Below the pieces are notes generated by a model that saw only the letters and a list, made by a program, of their open reading frames with translations, searched no databases and was not told the origin of the DNA. From the NCBI GenBank assembly GCA_947085305.1, contig CAMTVV010000011.1, positions 1 through 5,264 on the forward strand: 5,264 nucleotides of DNA. The letters are read 5' to 3'. Each line of letters opens with the position of its first letter. Position 1 is the first letter of the stretch. Of this stretch, positions 1-5,264 are shown piece by piece. This DNA is from JAMCQB01 sp947085305. Lineage in GTDB: Bacteria > Nitrospirota > Thermodesulfovibrionia > Thermodesulfovibrionales > UBA9159. A program made the position numbers and the translations under genes.

Positions 1-18
1 CGTGTGCTCTTCCGATCT
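1..18. other. Illumina adapter remnant (not genomic)
   Basis: These 18 bases, CGTGTGCTCTTCCGATCT, exactly match the 3' end of the standard Illumina TruSeq read-2 adapter. Their reverse complement begins AGATCGGAAGAGC, the usual read-through adapter start. Genomic sequence starts at base 19. The minus-strand reading frame of the first gene runs on into the adapter (apparent residues DRKST), so any protein predicted through here has artificial C-terminal residues. The adapter identity is from established knowledge of the library chemistry. An 18-base exact match at the very end of a contig is very unlikely by chance. Confidence 0.97.
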
Positions 19-194
19 ACAAAGGAACTGCAATACATCGCATGAGGGTCATTGACAGGATTTTCCTGCCACTCTTTTTTTATGATTATGGCCCAACCGA
101 TTGAATCATTTGTCCCCACAAGACCGATAGTCCCGGACCTATAATGGTCTGTAAAAAATTGAAGCAAACTATCATTTAATTTTTCCGCAGCCAT
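19..194 (-). CDS. Unidentified protein, N-terminal fragment (3' end missing)
   Basis: An ATG at 194-192 opens 58 complete codons that run without a stop into the adapter. The start is supported by a purine-rich Shine-Dalgarno (AAGGGGG, 198-204) at suitable spacing, and by its position 13 nt after the stop of the DUF4388 gene, which makes it the likely last visible gene of that operon. The fragment begins MAAEKLNDSLLQFFTDHY, followed by a glycine-rich, probably beta-strand stretch (GTIGLVGTNDSIGWAIII) and an HAMYCSSFV segment with one His (residue 51) and one Cys (residue 55). There is no signal peptide or membrane helix in the visible part. I do not recognise the family with confidence. The pattern faintly recalls N-termini of permuted papain-like (YiiX-type) proteins, but this is a weak impression. 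No function is assigned. Confidence 0.7.
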
Positions 195-207
195 AATCCC
201 CCTTCTT

Positions 208-1392
208 CTATGAGAAAAGCCCTTGTATCTGTTCCAGTCCCTTCCTTGCCTTGGCATTCTCAGGGTCCAGTCTCAGGGCTTTTTCGAACTGGTGTTGTGC
301 CTTTTTACCGAGTCCTGCTTTGAGGTAGAGGTGACCAAGGTTTGCATAGTGCTCACCGCTGAACGGTTCCAGTTTGATTGCCTGAAGAAGTGCCTCCTCA
401 GCCTCTTTCAGTCTGTTGGGTATCTTGCTGAGGGACAGGGAGAGGTAGCTCCATGCTTTGGGTTTTTTCGGGAAATTCCTTGCCACCAGCCTGAAGAGTT
501 CTGCAGCTCCCCAGTAATTGCCATTCTTAAATTCTTCAACGCCCCTCTTGAACTGCTCTTCCAAAAGGGAGGCATGGGTATCCTCGTCCTCTTTTTTCTT
601 CAAAGACTGCTCTTCTTCCGTCACGGCCTCCAGGATCTCCTCACCGATGTCAACGGTCTCTTCCTGAGCCTCCCCTATCATTTCCCTCTCAACGATGAAT
701 CCCGTTGACCAAAGGACATAAAGGGTCTTCATCACGTCAAAGGAATTCATACGGGATTCCTCAATTAACTGATTGATGCTCCTCTTGCCGTCCACGAGGG
801 AGAGGATGGTCCTGTCATTGGAAGACAGGTCAATTCCCTTGAAAATACCCGCGGGGTTTTCATTCAGCTTGAATACGGTCTTTACGTCGGGCATTTCCCT
901 CCTGATTCTCGTTATGTTGTCAATCCTGCCGACCCCTTCATAAATGAGGTTGTTCATGCTGATCTTAAGCGTGATGACCTCATCAGGGGGGACGGCGTTT
1001 TCATTGAATTCATATACTCCTTCCTCGAGCTGGAAGAGGCTGTAGATGATCTCTTTTACCTGGTATTTGACGCCCCAGAAAAGGTCCTTCGGCGTTATAT
1101 ACCCAAGGTCAACCAGGATTGCGCCCTGACGTTTTCCCGAAGCTTTCAGGATCTCCACGGATTTATCGTATTGCTCTAAACTGATCTTGCCTGCCTTCAC
1201 CAGCATCTCCCCAAGCCTGTCATCCTCAAAGGTGGAAGATGCAAAGATAACGCTGCCGTCCCTGACATAGATATTCTTTGTGAAAAGCGGGGTGGTCACG
1301 GAAAGGGTCCCGGTTGCCCTGTCCCTGTTGAGCTCGATGAGGATACTCGTCAGGCTGAAGTCCTTGAGATTTCCCTTGAACGGTATATCCAT
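208..1392 (-). CDS. DUF4388 (PatA N-terminal-like) protein with C-terminal TPR repeats
   Basis: The protein has 394 residues and looks cytoplasmic, with no signal peptide or membrane helix. Residues 1-55 (MDIPFKGNLKDFSL..., with GTLSV and VRDGSVIFA) form a typical DUF4388/PatA N-terminal domain. Residues 58-130 contain two repeats of the type LGEMLVKAGKIS and GAILVDLGYITPKDL, resembling the GspE/MshE N-terminal-like segment often fused to DUF4388. Residues 188-236 resemble a winged helix (SSNDRTILSLVDGKRSINQLI). An acidic linker (about 240-275) leads to three TPR-like units at about 277-310, 311-345 and 346-380. Proteins of this type are usually scaffold or regulatory components, sometimes linked to motility or signalling. 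No catalytic motif is visible, so the specific role is unknown. The start overlaps the AMMECR1 gene stop in a TAATG and has an AGAAGG ribosome-binding site 8 nt upstream. The architecture is confident; the function is not. Confidence 0.9.
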   Translation of the reverse strand: MDIPFKGNLKDFSLTSILIELNRDRATGTLSVTTPLFTKNIYVRDGSVIFASSTFEDDRLGEMLVKAGKISLEQYDKSVEILKASGKRQGAILVDLGYITPKDLFWGVKYQVKEIIYSLFQLEEGVYEFNENAVPPDEVITLKISMNNLIYEGVGRIDNITRIRREMPDVKTVFKLNENPAGIFKGIDLSSNDRTILSLVDGKRSINQLIEESRMNSFDVMKTLYVLWSTGFIVEREMIGEAQEETVDIGEEILEAVTEEEQSLKKKEDEDTHASLLEEQFKRGVEEFKNGNYWGAAELFRLVARNFPKKPKAWSYLSLSLSKIPNRLKEAEEALLQAIKLEPFSGEHYANLGHLYLKAGLGKKAQHQFEKALRLDPENAKARKGLEQIQGLFS

Positions 1393-1898
1393 TAATGAAA
1401 CCTTCTGACCTCGAACCGGTAGATCTCGGCATCTTCATCAGGGCCTATCCCTGCCTTCATCTTTGCGATCCTGAGCTGCTCCTCCACAGTGTCCACGCCT
1501 TCAATATCCGGCAGGAGGAGTCCTTTCATCCCGCCCATCACAACGATTACTCCATATTTTTTCGGATCCAGGTCATTCATGCCGCTTATCTTCTCAGGGG
1601 GAGAGAGAAGATCCACCGAGTATTCCAGGGAAGGGAGTTCATCCTTTTCCACAGGAACGAAACGGGAATCCTGCGTTGCTGCGCATACGGCATTTCGTAT
1701 GATCTCTTCGGCCACCGTGCTGCAGCAGGGCATGAAAGTCCCGATGCATCCCCTTAACTGGCCGTGCTTCTTCAGGCAAACGAAGACCCCGGCCTTTTCC
1801 TTCATTTCCGGGATCAGGACTTCAGGAGGGGGAGCTGTTTTCCCGTTCCGGATATATTCCTCAACTGCCTTCTTTGCCAGTTCAACAACAGGGTGCAT
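1392..1898 (-). CDS. amrA: AMMECR1-domain protein (AmmeMemoRadiSam system protein A type)
   Basis: This 168-residue protein is a single complete AMMECR1 domain. The family hallmark LRGCIGTF is at residues 48-55, followed by AEEIIRNAV and the AATQDSRF segment (64-80). SVDLLSPPEKI (94-104), LDPKKYGVIV (110-119) and LLLPDIEGVDTVEEQ (127-141) then match the bacterial 'AmmeMemoRadiSam system protein A' subgroup. That system pairs AMMECR1, MEMO and a radical SAM protein; its biochemical role is not settled. No MEMO or radical SAM gene is in this window, and the system's genes are not always adjacent. Cysteines at 41, 51, 58, 59 and 72 cluster around the conserved motif. The ATG sits in a TAATG overlap with the prenyl synthase stop and has a strong GGAAGGG 7 nt upstream, so both start and operon membership are well supported. 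The symbol follows the system naming and is less certain than the family. Confidence 0.93.
   Translation of the reverse strand: MHPVVELAKKAVEEYIRNGKTAPPPEVLIPEMKEKAGVFVCLKKHGQLRGCIGTFMPCCSTVAEEIIRNAVCAATQDSRFVPVEKDELPSLEYSVDLLSPPEKISGMNDLDPKKYGVIVVMGGMKGLLLPDIEGVDTVEEQLRIAKMKAGIGPDEDAEIYRFEVRRFH
1401..1406 (-). promoter_or_regulatory. Shine-Dalgarno of the DUF4388 gene at a TAATG junction
   Basis: AGAAGG lies 8 nt before the ATG, within the last codons of the AMMECR1 gene. The TAATG overlap is the same arrangement as at the previous junction, so the two genes are very likely translated in a coupled way. It decides the start at 1392. Confidence 0.75.
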
Positions 1899-2872
1899 TA
1901 TCTGTCCCTTCCAAGGGCATAATCAGATATTCCCAGCAGGGCGTCTCTTTCCGGCGACGGAGGGAAGAGGTTCAGCTCACTCTTTGCATCCCTGACCATC
2001 TCCTGCGCAATCAAATGGGACTTTTCTATGACGCTGTAGTTTTCAAAAAGGCGCAGGATTCTCTTCAGGTCGTTTTCATCTGATACGCCATTATTAATGA
2101 TTTCCTTTATCTCCGCCCTTTCTTCAGCGCCGGCAACGCCGAGGAGGTAGATGAGGGGCAGGGTGATTTTGCCTTCAGCGAGGTCCTTTCCGAGCTTTTT
2201 CCCGAGCCCTTTTTCATCCGCCATATAATCGAGGATATCGTCTACCATCTGAAAGGCCATGCCGACCTTCATTCCGAATCTCGCCAGGGCTTCTTCTTTT
2301 TCCCCGGGAAGCCCGCTGATGATAGCGCCTATCCTGCACGCCGCAGAGATGAGGGCCCCTGTCTTTGCCGAGATGATACGGTAGTATTCTTTTTCTGTAA
2401 TCTCGGGGTCCGCTACCCTGTTCAGCTGGAGGATCTCCCCCTCAGTCATCATGGTGGTTGCCTCTGAAAGGGCCTCCATCACCTTCTGGTTTCTCTGGAG
2501 CACCGCAAGCCTGAGGGCATTTGAATAGAGGAAATCGCCCACCAGAATGACGATCTGGTTGCCCCAGAGCATATGCGCCGTCCGCTTCCCCCTCCTCAAT
2601 TCAGCGCCATCCACGACATCATCGTGAAGGAGGGACGCGGTATGAATGGCCTCAATAATGCTCGCAAGAAGAATCCTGTTTTCTCCTTTGTATCCGGCAA
2701 GGTCAGCGCTCATGAGGAGGAAAAGGGGCCTCAGTCTCTTGCCGCCTCCCCCTGCGATATGCTCGCCGATCATGGGCAGCAAGGGGGCGTCACTGAAAAA
2801 GATCTCCTTGAGGTTCTTTTCCACCAGTGTGAGCTCATTCTTGTATATAGGGAAAATATCGTGGCTTGTCAT
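1898..2872 (-). CDS. Long-chain polyprenyl diphosphate synthase (trans-isoprenyl diphosphate synthase)
   Basis: This enzyme (324 aa, normal family length) condenses isopentenyl diphosphate onto an allylic diphosphate to build an all-trans polyprenyl chain, typically the side chain of menaquinone or ubiquinone. The substrate-binding GKRLRP is at residues 44-49. The first Asp-rich motif DDVVD is at 84-88, preceded by HTASLLH and followed by the RR pair at 93-94. KTG is at 170-172, FQ at 207-208, and the second Asp-rich motif DDILD at 211-215. The residue five before the first motif is Ala79, small rather than aromatic, which in this family suggests a long product (as in IspB/HepT-type enzymes) rather than C15 or C20. 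Exact chain length cannot be read from sequence. The ATG is the only start in frame, because a stop lies about 16 codons upstream with no alternative start between. Its ribosome-binding site is weak. It is the first gene of a coupled cluster with the AMMECR1 gene. Confidence 0.95.
   Translation of the reverse strand: MTSHDIFPIYKNELTLVEKNLKEIFFSDAPLLPMIGEHIAGGGGKRLRPLFLLMSADLAGYKGENRILLASIIEAIHTASLLHDDVVDGAELRRGKRTAHMLWGNQIVILVGDFLYSNALRLAVLQRNQKVMEALSEATTMMTEGEILQLNRVADPEITEKEYYRIISAKTGALISAACRIGAIISGLPGEKEEALARFGMKVGMAFQMVDDILDYMADEKGLGKKLGKDLAEGKITLPLIYLLGVAGAEERAEIKEIINNGVSDENDLKRILRLFENYSVIEKSHLIAQEMVRDAKSELNLFPPSPERDALLGISDYALGRDR
1906..1912 (-). promoter_or_regulatory. Shine-Dalgarno of the AMMECR1 gene at a TAATG junction
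   Basis: GGAAGGG lies 7 nt before the ATG, within the final codons of the prenyl synthase gene, whose TAA overlaps this ATG by one base. It decides the start at 1898 and indicates translational coupling. Confidence 0.75.
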
Positions 2873-2924
2873 CGTCTTACAGGTGGAGCAGTAAAACCGC
2901 CTCGAGCTCTCCCCTTTCCTTTAG

Positions 2925-3077
2925 AGGCTCTTGCAAAAGTCTCACCACAGAGTTCACAGAGATAAAAATAAGAACACTGAGAAAATAAATTATTATTTAA
3001 ATTAAATACGTTACTCTGTGCGCTCATTTTTTAGAATCTCCGTGTTCTCTGTGGTTTAAGTAGTTTTGCAAAAGGCT
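2925..3077. repeat. 153-bp imperfect inverted-repeat element (MITE/REP-like)
   Basis: The whole segment is a long imperfect palindrome. The outer ends match inversely: AGGCTCTTGCAAAA (2925-2938) against the reverse complement of 3064-3077, 12 of 14 bases. Inside, 2945-2963 (CCACAGAGTTCACAGAGAT) matches the reverse complement of 3036-3054 in 16 of 19 positions. Further in, 2965-2985 matches the reverse complement of 3010-3030 in 15 of 21. The centre (about 2986-3009) is almost pure A+T. The CCACAGAG/ACACAGAG motif resembles dispersed intergenic repeats that I recall from many environmental bacterial genomes; that link is from memory. There is no transposase ORF and no clear target-site duplication. 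Transcribed RNA could fold into one long hairpin, so it may act as a terminator or RNA-stability element between the two gene blocks. It enters the 3' end of mtnA. Confidence 0.8.
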
Positions 3078-4143
3078 TTTTATTCATGATATTCTTTATA
3101 TCGCCGGGGCGAAAAATGCCTTTTTCAGTAATTATACCAGTAATATACCGGTGAGGTGTTACATCAAATGCCATGTTCTTCACGCTGACGCCCTCGGGAG
3201 CGATCCGGACAGAGCCCCACGAACACACGTTGCCCTTAGTCTTCACCCTGCCGTAGATGCTGGTAACTTCAGAGGGATCCCGTTCCTCAATGGGTATCCG
3301 GTCCCCTGTGGGGATCGAAAGGTCAATACTGCTCAACGGCGCCGCCACATAAAAGGGTATGCAGTGTTCTTTTGCAAGCACTGCCACGGTATACGTGCCT
3401 ATCTTGTTCGCCACATCGCCGTTTCTCACTGTCCTGTCGGTTCCCACAATCACAAGGTCTATCTCCCCTTTTCTCATCAATGCGCCGGCTGAGTTGTCGG
3501 TGATGAGGGTGACCGGTATACCCTCCTGTGTCAGCTCCCATGCGGTAAGCCTCGCACCCTGCAGCACCGGTCTTGTCTCATCAGCAAACACCCGTATCCG
3601 TTTCCCCTGGTCTCTGGCAAAAAGCATGGGCGCCGTGGCAGTGCCGTATCCCCCTGTGGCGAGGGCGCCGGCATTGCAGTGGGTGAGGATGGTGTCACCG
3701 TCCCTTATGAGTTCTGCTCCAAATTTTCCGATGGCCTTATTTATCTCCACATCCTCATTCAGAATCCTGCGGGCCTCGTCTACAAGCATCTTCTTGAGCT
3801 TTGCAACCGGCGTCTTTTTGTGGGCGAGGAGGAGCTTTTTGAGGCGGTCAACTGCCCACCTGATATTTACCGCTGTGGGCCGCGTGGAGAGCATTACATT
3901 GCAGAGGGGTTCAAGCCTTTCCATGAACTCATCGAAGCCCGCGGCTTTTATATCCTTTGCCCCCAGCGCAATGCCCATGGCAGCAGCGATGCCGATGGCA
4001 GGCGCCCCGCGAATCCAGAGCTTTTTTATCCCTTCCGCAACCAGCCGGTAGTCGGCGCATTCTATGAATTTCACTTCCGCGGGAAGCCTGCTCTGGTCGA
4101 GCATCACAACCTTATTGTTCTTCCATGCTATGGCGCTCACCAT
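3031..4143 (-). CDS. mtnA: S-methyl-5-thioribose-1-phosphate isomerase
   Basis: MtnA converts 5-methylthioribose 1-phosphate to 5-methylthioribulose 1-phosphate in the methionine salvage pathway (cytoplasm, eIF2B-alpha-like fold). Key motifs are present: IRGAPAIG (44-51), STRPTAVNIRWAVDRL (86-101), the catalytic-Cys segment THCNAGALATGGYGT with Cys156, and the catalytic-Asp segment VGTDRTVRNGDVANKIGTY with Asp236. These correspond to Cys160 and Asp240 of the Bacillus subtilis enzyme. The usual GADR is GTDR here, a mild change. The family normally ends near residue 345-355. Residues 356-370 (KPFAKLLKPQRTRRF) are encoded by the adjacent inverted-repeat element, as is the stop, so the tail looks acquired and non-native. 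The start lies 1 nt after the transporter stop, with GGAGG upstream, suggesting coupled translation. No other salvage gene is visible. Paralogous ribose-1,5-bisphosphate isomerase is less likely given the motif match. Confidence 0.95.
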   Translation of the reverse strand: MVSAIAWKNNKVVMLDQSRLPAEVKFIECADYRLVAEGIKKLWIRGAPAIGIAAAMGIALGAKDIKAAGFDEFMERLEPLCNVMLSTRPTAVNIRWAVDRLKKLLLAHKKTPVAKLKKMLVDEARRILNEDVEINKAIGKFGAELIRDGDTILTHCNAGALATGGYGTATAPMLFARDQGKRIRVFADETRPVLQGARLTAWELTQEGIPVTLITDNSAGALMRKGEIDLVIVGTDRTVRNGDVANKIGTYTVAVLAKEHCIPFYVAAPLSSIDLSIPTGDRIPIEERDPSEVTSIYGRVKTKGNVCSWGSVRIAPEGVSVKNMAFDVTPHRYITGIITEKGIFRPGDIKNIMNKKPFAKLLKPQRTRRF

Positions 4144-4144
4144 A

Positions 4145-5264
4145 TTATATTTTTCCTCCCATGGGGAGGAGTAGGCTGATAACCAGAAAGGCTGTGAGAC
4201 CTATGATCACCAGCACCGTTCCCCACGCTATATAATTATAACTCTTTGGATTGGTATATGTTCCCATGAGGCTCTTGTTGTTTATCAGCGAGAGGGCATA
4301 TATCAGGACAAAGGGCAGCAAAAGCCCGTTGACGAAAGAGGAAAGCACCATAAGGAAGACAAGCGGGGCGCCGGGGATAAGGATGACGAGGGCTGCAAAT
4401 GCAATCGTCAGGGTGTATATCCACATGAACTGGGGAGCTTCCTTAAAGGTTTTGTTGATCCCTGCCTCCCATCCCATGGCCTCACAGATATAATAGGCGG
4501 TTGAGATGGGAACTACGATGGCGCCGAGCAGGGAAGCATTGGCGAGGCAGAAGGCAAATAAGAGGGATGCATAGTCCCCGGCAAGGGGTTTCAGCGCAAT
4601 TGCAGCCTCTGCTGCCTCATTTATCCTGATCCCCTCGGGAAACAGGAGCGCGCCGCACGTCACGATTATGAAAAAGCTGATTACATCTGTTATAAGACAG
4701 CCGGTGACCACCTCAATCCTTGAGGCCTTGTAGTTTGCCTTTGTGATCCCCTTTTCCACAATAGAGGACTGGAGATAAAACTGCATCCACGGGGTTATGG
4801 TCGTTCCTATGATGGCGATGCTGAGCATTATATATTCCGAGTTCCACTGCAATTGCGGCACGAAAGTTTTTTTCGCGATGACCGACCAGTCCGGCTTTGC
4901 CATAATTCCGGATACAATATATCCCAGATACACGAGACATGCGATGAGGAGCGCTCCTTCTACAAACCGGTAACTTCCCTTTGTCACGAGCATCCAGATG
5001 TATATGGCGCCCAGGGGGACCATGATATATTTGCTAATTCCGAGGATCTCTGTGCTGGCTGCCCATCCTGCAAAATTGGCAACAGTGGTTCCGAAGTTTG
5101 CTACGAGAAGGCCCAACATCATGAAGAAGGCGGTCTTCACCCCGTAGTTTTCCCGTATGAGGTAGGAGAGCCCTTTCCCTGTTATCGCACCCATACGGGC
5201 CATCATCTCCTGTATCACGACAAGGGCGATGGTCGTGGGGATAAGGGTCCAGAGGAGCCCATAG
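4145..5264 (-). CDS. NRAMP/SLC11-family divalent metal transporter, 5' end beyond window
   Basis: This inner-membrane transporter is missing its N-terminus. The frame is open to the window edge (YGLLWTLIPTTIALV precedes the GTG at 5218), so that GTG is an internal codon and not the real start. Counting from that codon, VQEMMARMG-type sequence and GAITGKGL match the end of TM2. Further helices lie at about 29-52, 60-80, 86-105, 130-150, 173-194, 215-243, 264-284, 286-312 and 327-351, giving TM3-TM11. The TM6 motif is GTTITPWMQFYLQSS (138-152). Canonical Mn/Fe NRAMPs have A-x-x-M-P-H there; this protein has T-x-x-T-P-W, so both the metal-binding Met and the neighbouring His are replaced. This resembles the NRAMP-related subgroup that includes proposed Mg2+ transporters, so a Mn/Fe substrate should not be assumed. 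The TM1 metal site (DPGN in classical members) lies outside the window. The stop is 1 nt before mtnA. Confidence 0.92.
   Translation of the reverse strand, partial: YGLLWTLIPTTIALVVIQEMMARMGAITGKGLSYLIRENYGVKTAFFMMLGLLVANFGTTVANFAGWAASTEILGISKYIMVPLGAIYIWMLVTKGSYRFVEGALLIACLVYLGYIVSGIMAKPDWSVIAKKTFVPQLQWNSEYIMLSIAIIGTTITPWMQFYLQSSIVEKGITKANYKASRIEVVTGCLITDVISFFIIVTCGALLFPEGIRINEAAEAAIALKPLAGDYASLLFAFCLANASLLGAIVVPISTAYYICEAMGWEAGINKTFKEAPQFMWIYTLTIAFAALVILIPGAPLVFLMVLSSFVNGLLLPFVLIYALSLINNKSLMGTYTNPKSYNYIAWGTVLVIIGLTAFLVISLLLPMGGKI
4155..4159 (-). promoter_or_regulatory. Shine-Dalgarno of mtnA
   Basis: GGAGG on the minus strand, 11 nt before the mtnA ATG, lies inside the last codons of the transporter gene. 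The spacing is long, but the site is the strongest nearby. With the 1-nt gap between the transporter stop and the mtnA start, it supports re-initiation by ribosomes finishing the transporter and fixes the ATG at 4143 as the start. Confidence 0.65.

Noticed and set aside
223..708. 161-codon plus-strand open frame
   Set aside because: It is antisense to the TPR half of the DUF4388 gene. The Leu/Phe-rich translation is the complement of the TPR codons, with no family resemblance.
1489..1995. 168-codon plus-strand open frame across the AMMECR1/prenyl synthase junction
   Set aside because: It is antisense to two genes with strong motif support and shows no domain.
2873..3030. A sigma-70 promoter for the prenyl synthase gene
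   Set aside because: The region has A+T-rich stretches, but I found no -35/-10 pair with acceptable match and spacing. A promoter may exist here, but the sequence alone does not show one.
2945..3054. CRISPR-like repeats (several CACAGAG copies)
   Set aside because: The copies are inverted, irregularly spaced and degenerate, without spacers of uniform length. They fit a palindromic element rather than an array.
3359..4051. 230-codon open frame on the plus strand
   Set aside because: It is wholly antisense to mtnA, which has clear family motifs. The translation is low in complexity (rich in Ser, Ala and Pro), has no recognisable domain, and looks like a shadow frame.
5216..5218. GTG as the start of the NRAMP transporter
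   Set aside because: The frame stays open to the window edge, and the preceding 15 codons encode the expected first part of TM2, so the true start is outside the window.

Overview
The window comes from a Gram-negative-like environmental bacterium of moderate GC content. The gene set (a DUF4388/TPR protein, an AmmeMemoRadiSam-type AMMECR1 protein, a long-chain polyprenyl synthetase, MtnA and an NRAMP-type transporter) reminds me of Nitrospirota or Desulfobacterota draft genomes. There is no marker gene here, so that placement is an impression only. The first 18 bases are Illumina adapter, so the window begins at an untrimmed contig end of a short-read assembly.

Every credible gene is on the minus strand, so transcription runs from high to low coordinates. 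In that order: (1) an NRAMP/SLC11-family metal transporter, cut at its 5' end by the window edge (4145-5264); (2) mtnA, S-methyl-5-thioribose-1-phosphate isomerase, starting 1 nt after the transporter stop (3031-4143); (3) a 153-bp imperfect inverted-repeat element (2925-3077) that fills most of the only real intergenic gap and also supplies the last 15 codons and stop of mtnA; (4) a long-chain polyprenyl diphosphate synthase (1898-2872); (5) an AMMECR1-domain protein (1392-1898); (6) a DUF4388 + TPR protein (208-1392); (7) the first 58 codons of an unidentified protein, cut off by the adapter (19-194).

The genes fall into two tightly packed blocks. Transporter and mtnA form one. Prenyl synthase, AMMECR1 protein, DUF4388 protein and the unidentified gene form the other, where two successive TAATG stop/start overlaps suggest translational coupling. 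The inverted repeat lies between the blocks and could end or weaken transcription from the first. The prenyl synthase probably makes a quinone side chain or another long polyprenyl chain. MtnA belongs to methionine salvage. The other genes do not form an obvious pathway with these two.

I see no convincing new defence, mobile or biosynthetic system. The points most worth a second look are the adapter remnant, the repeat that has become the C-terminus of MtnA, and the non-canonical TM6 metal-site motif of the transporter.
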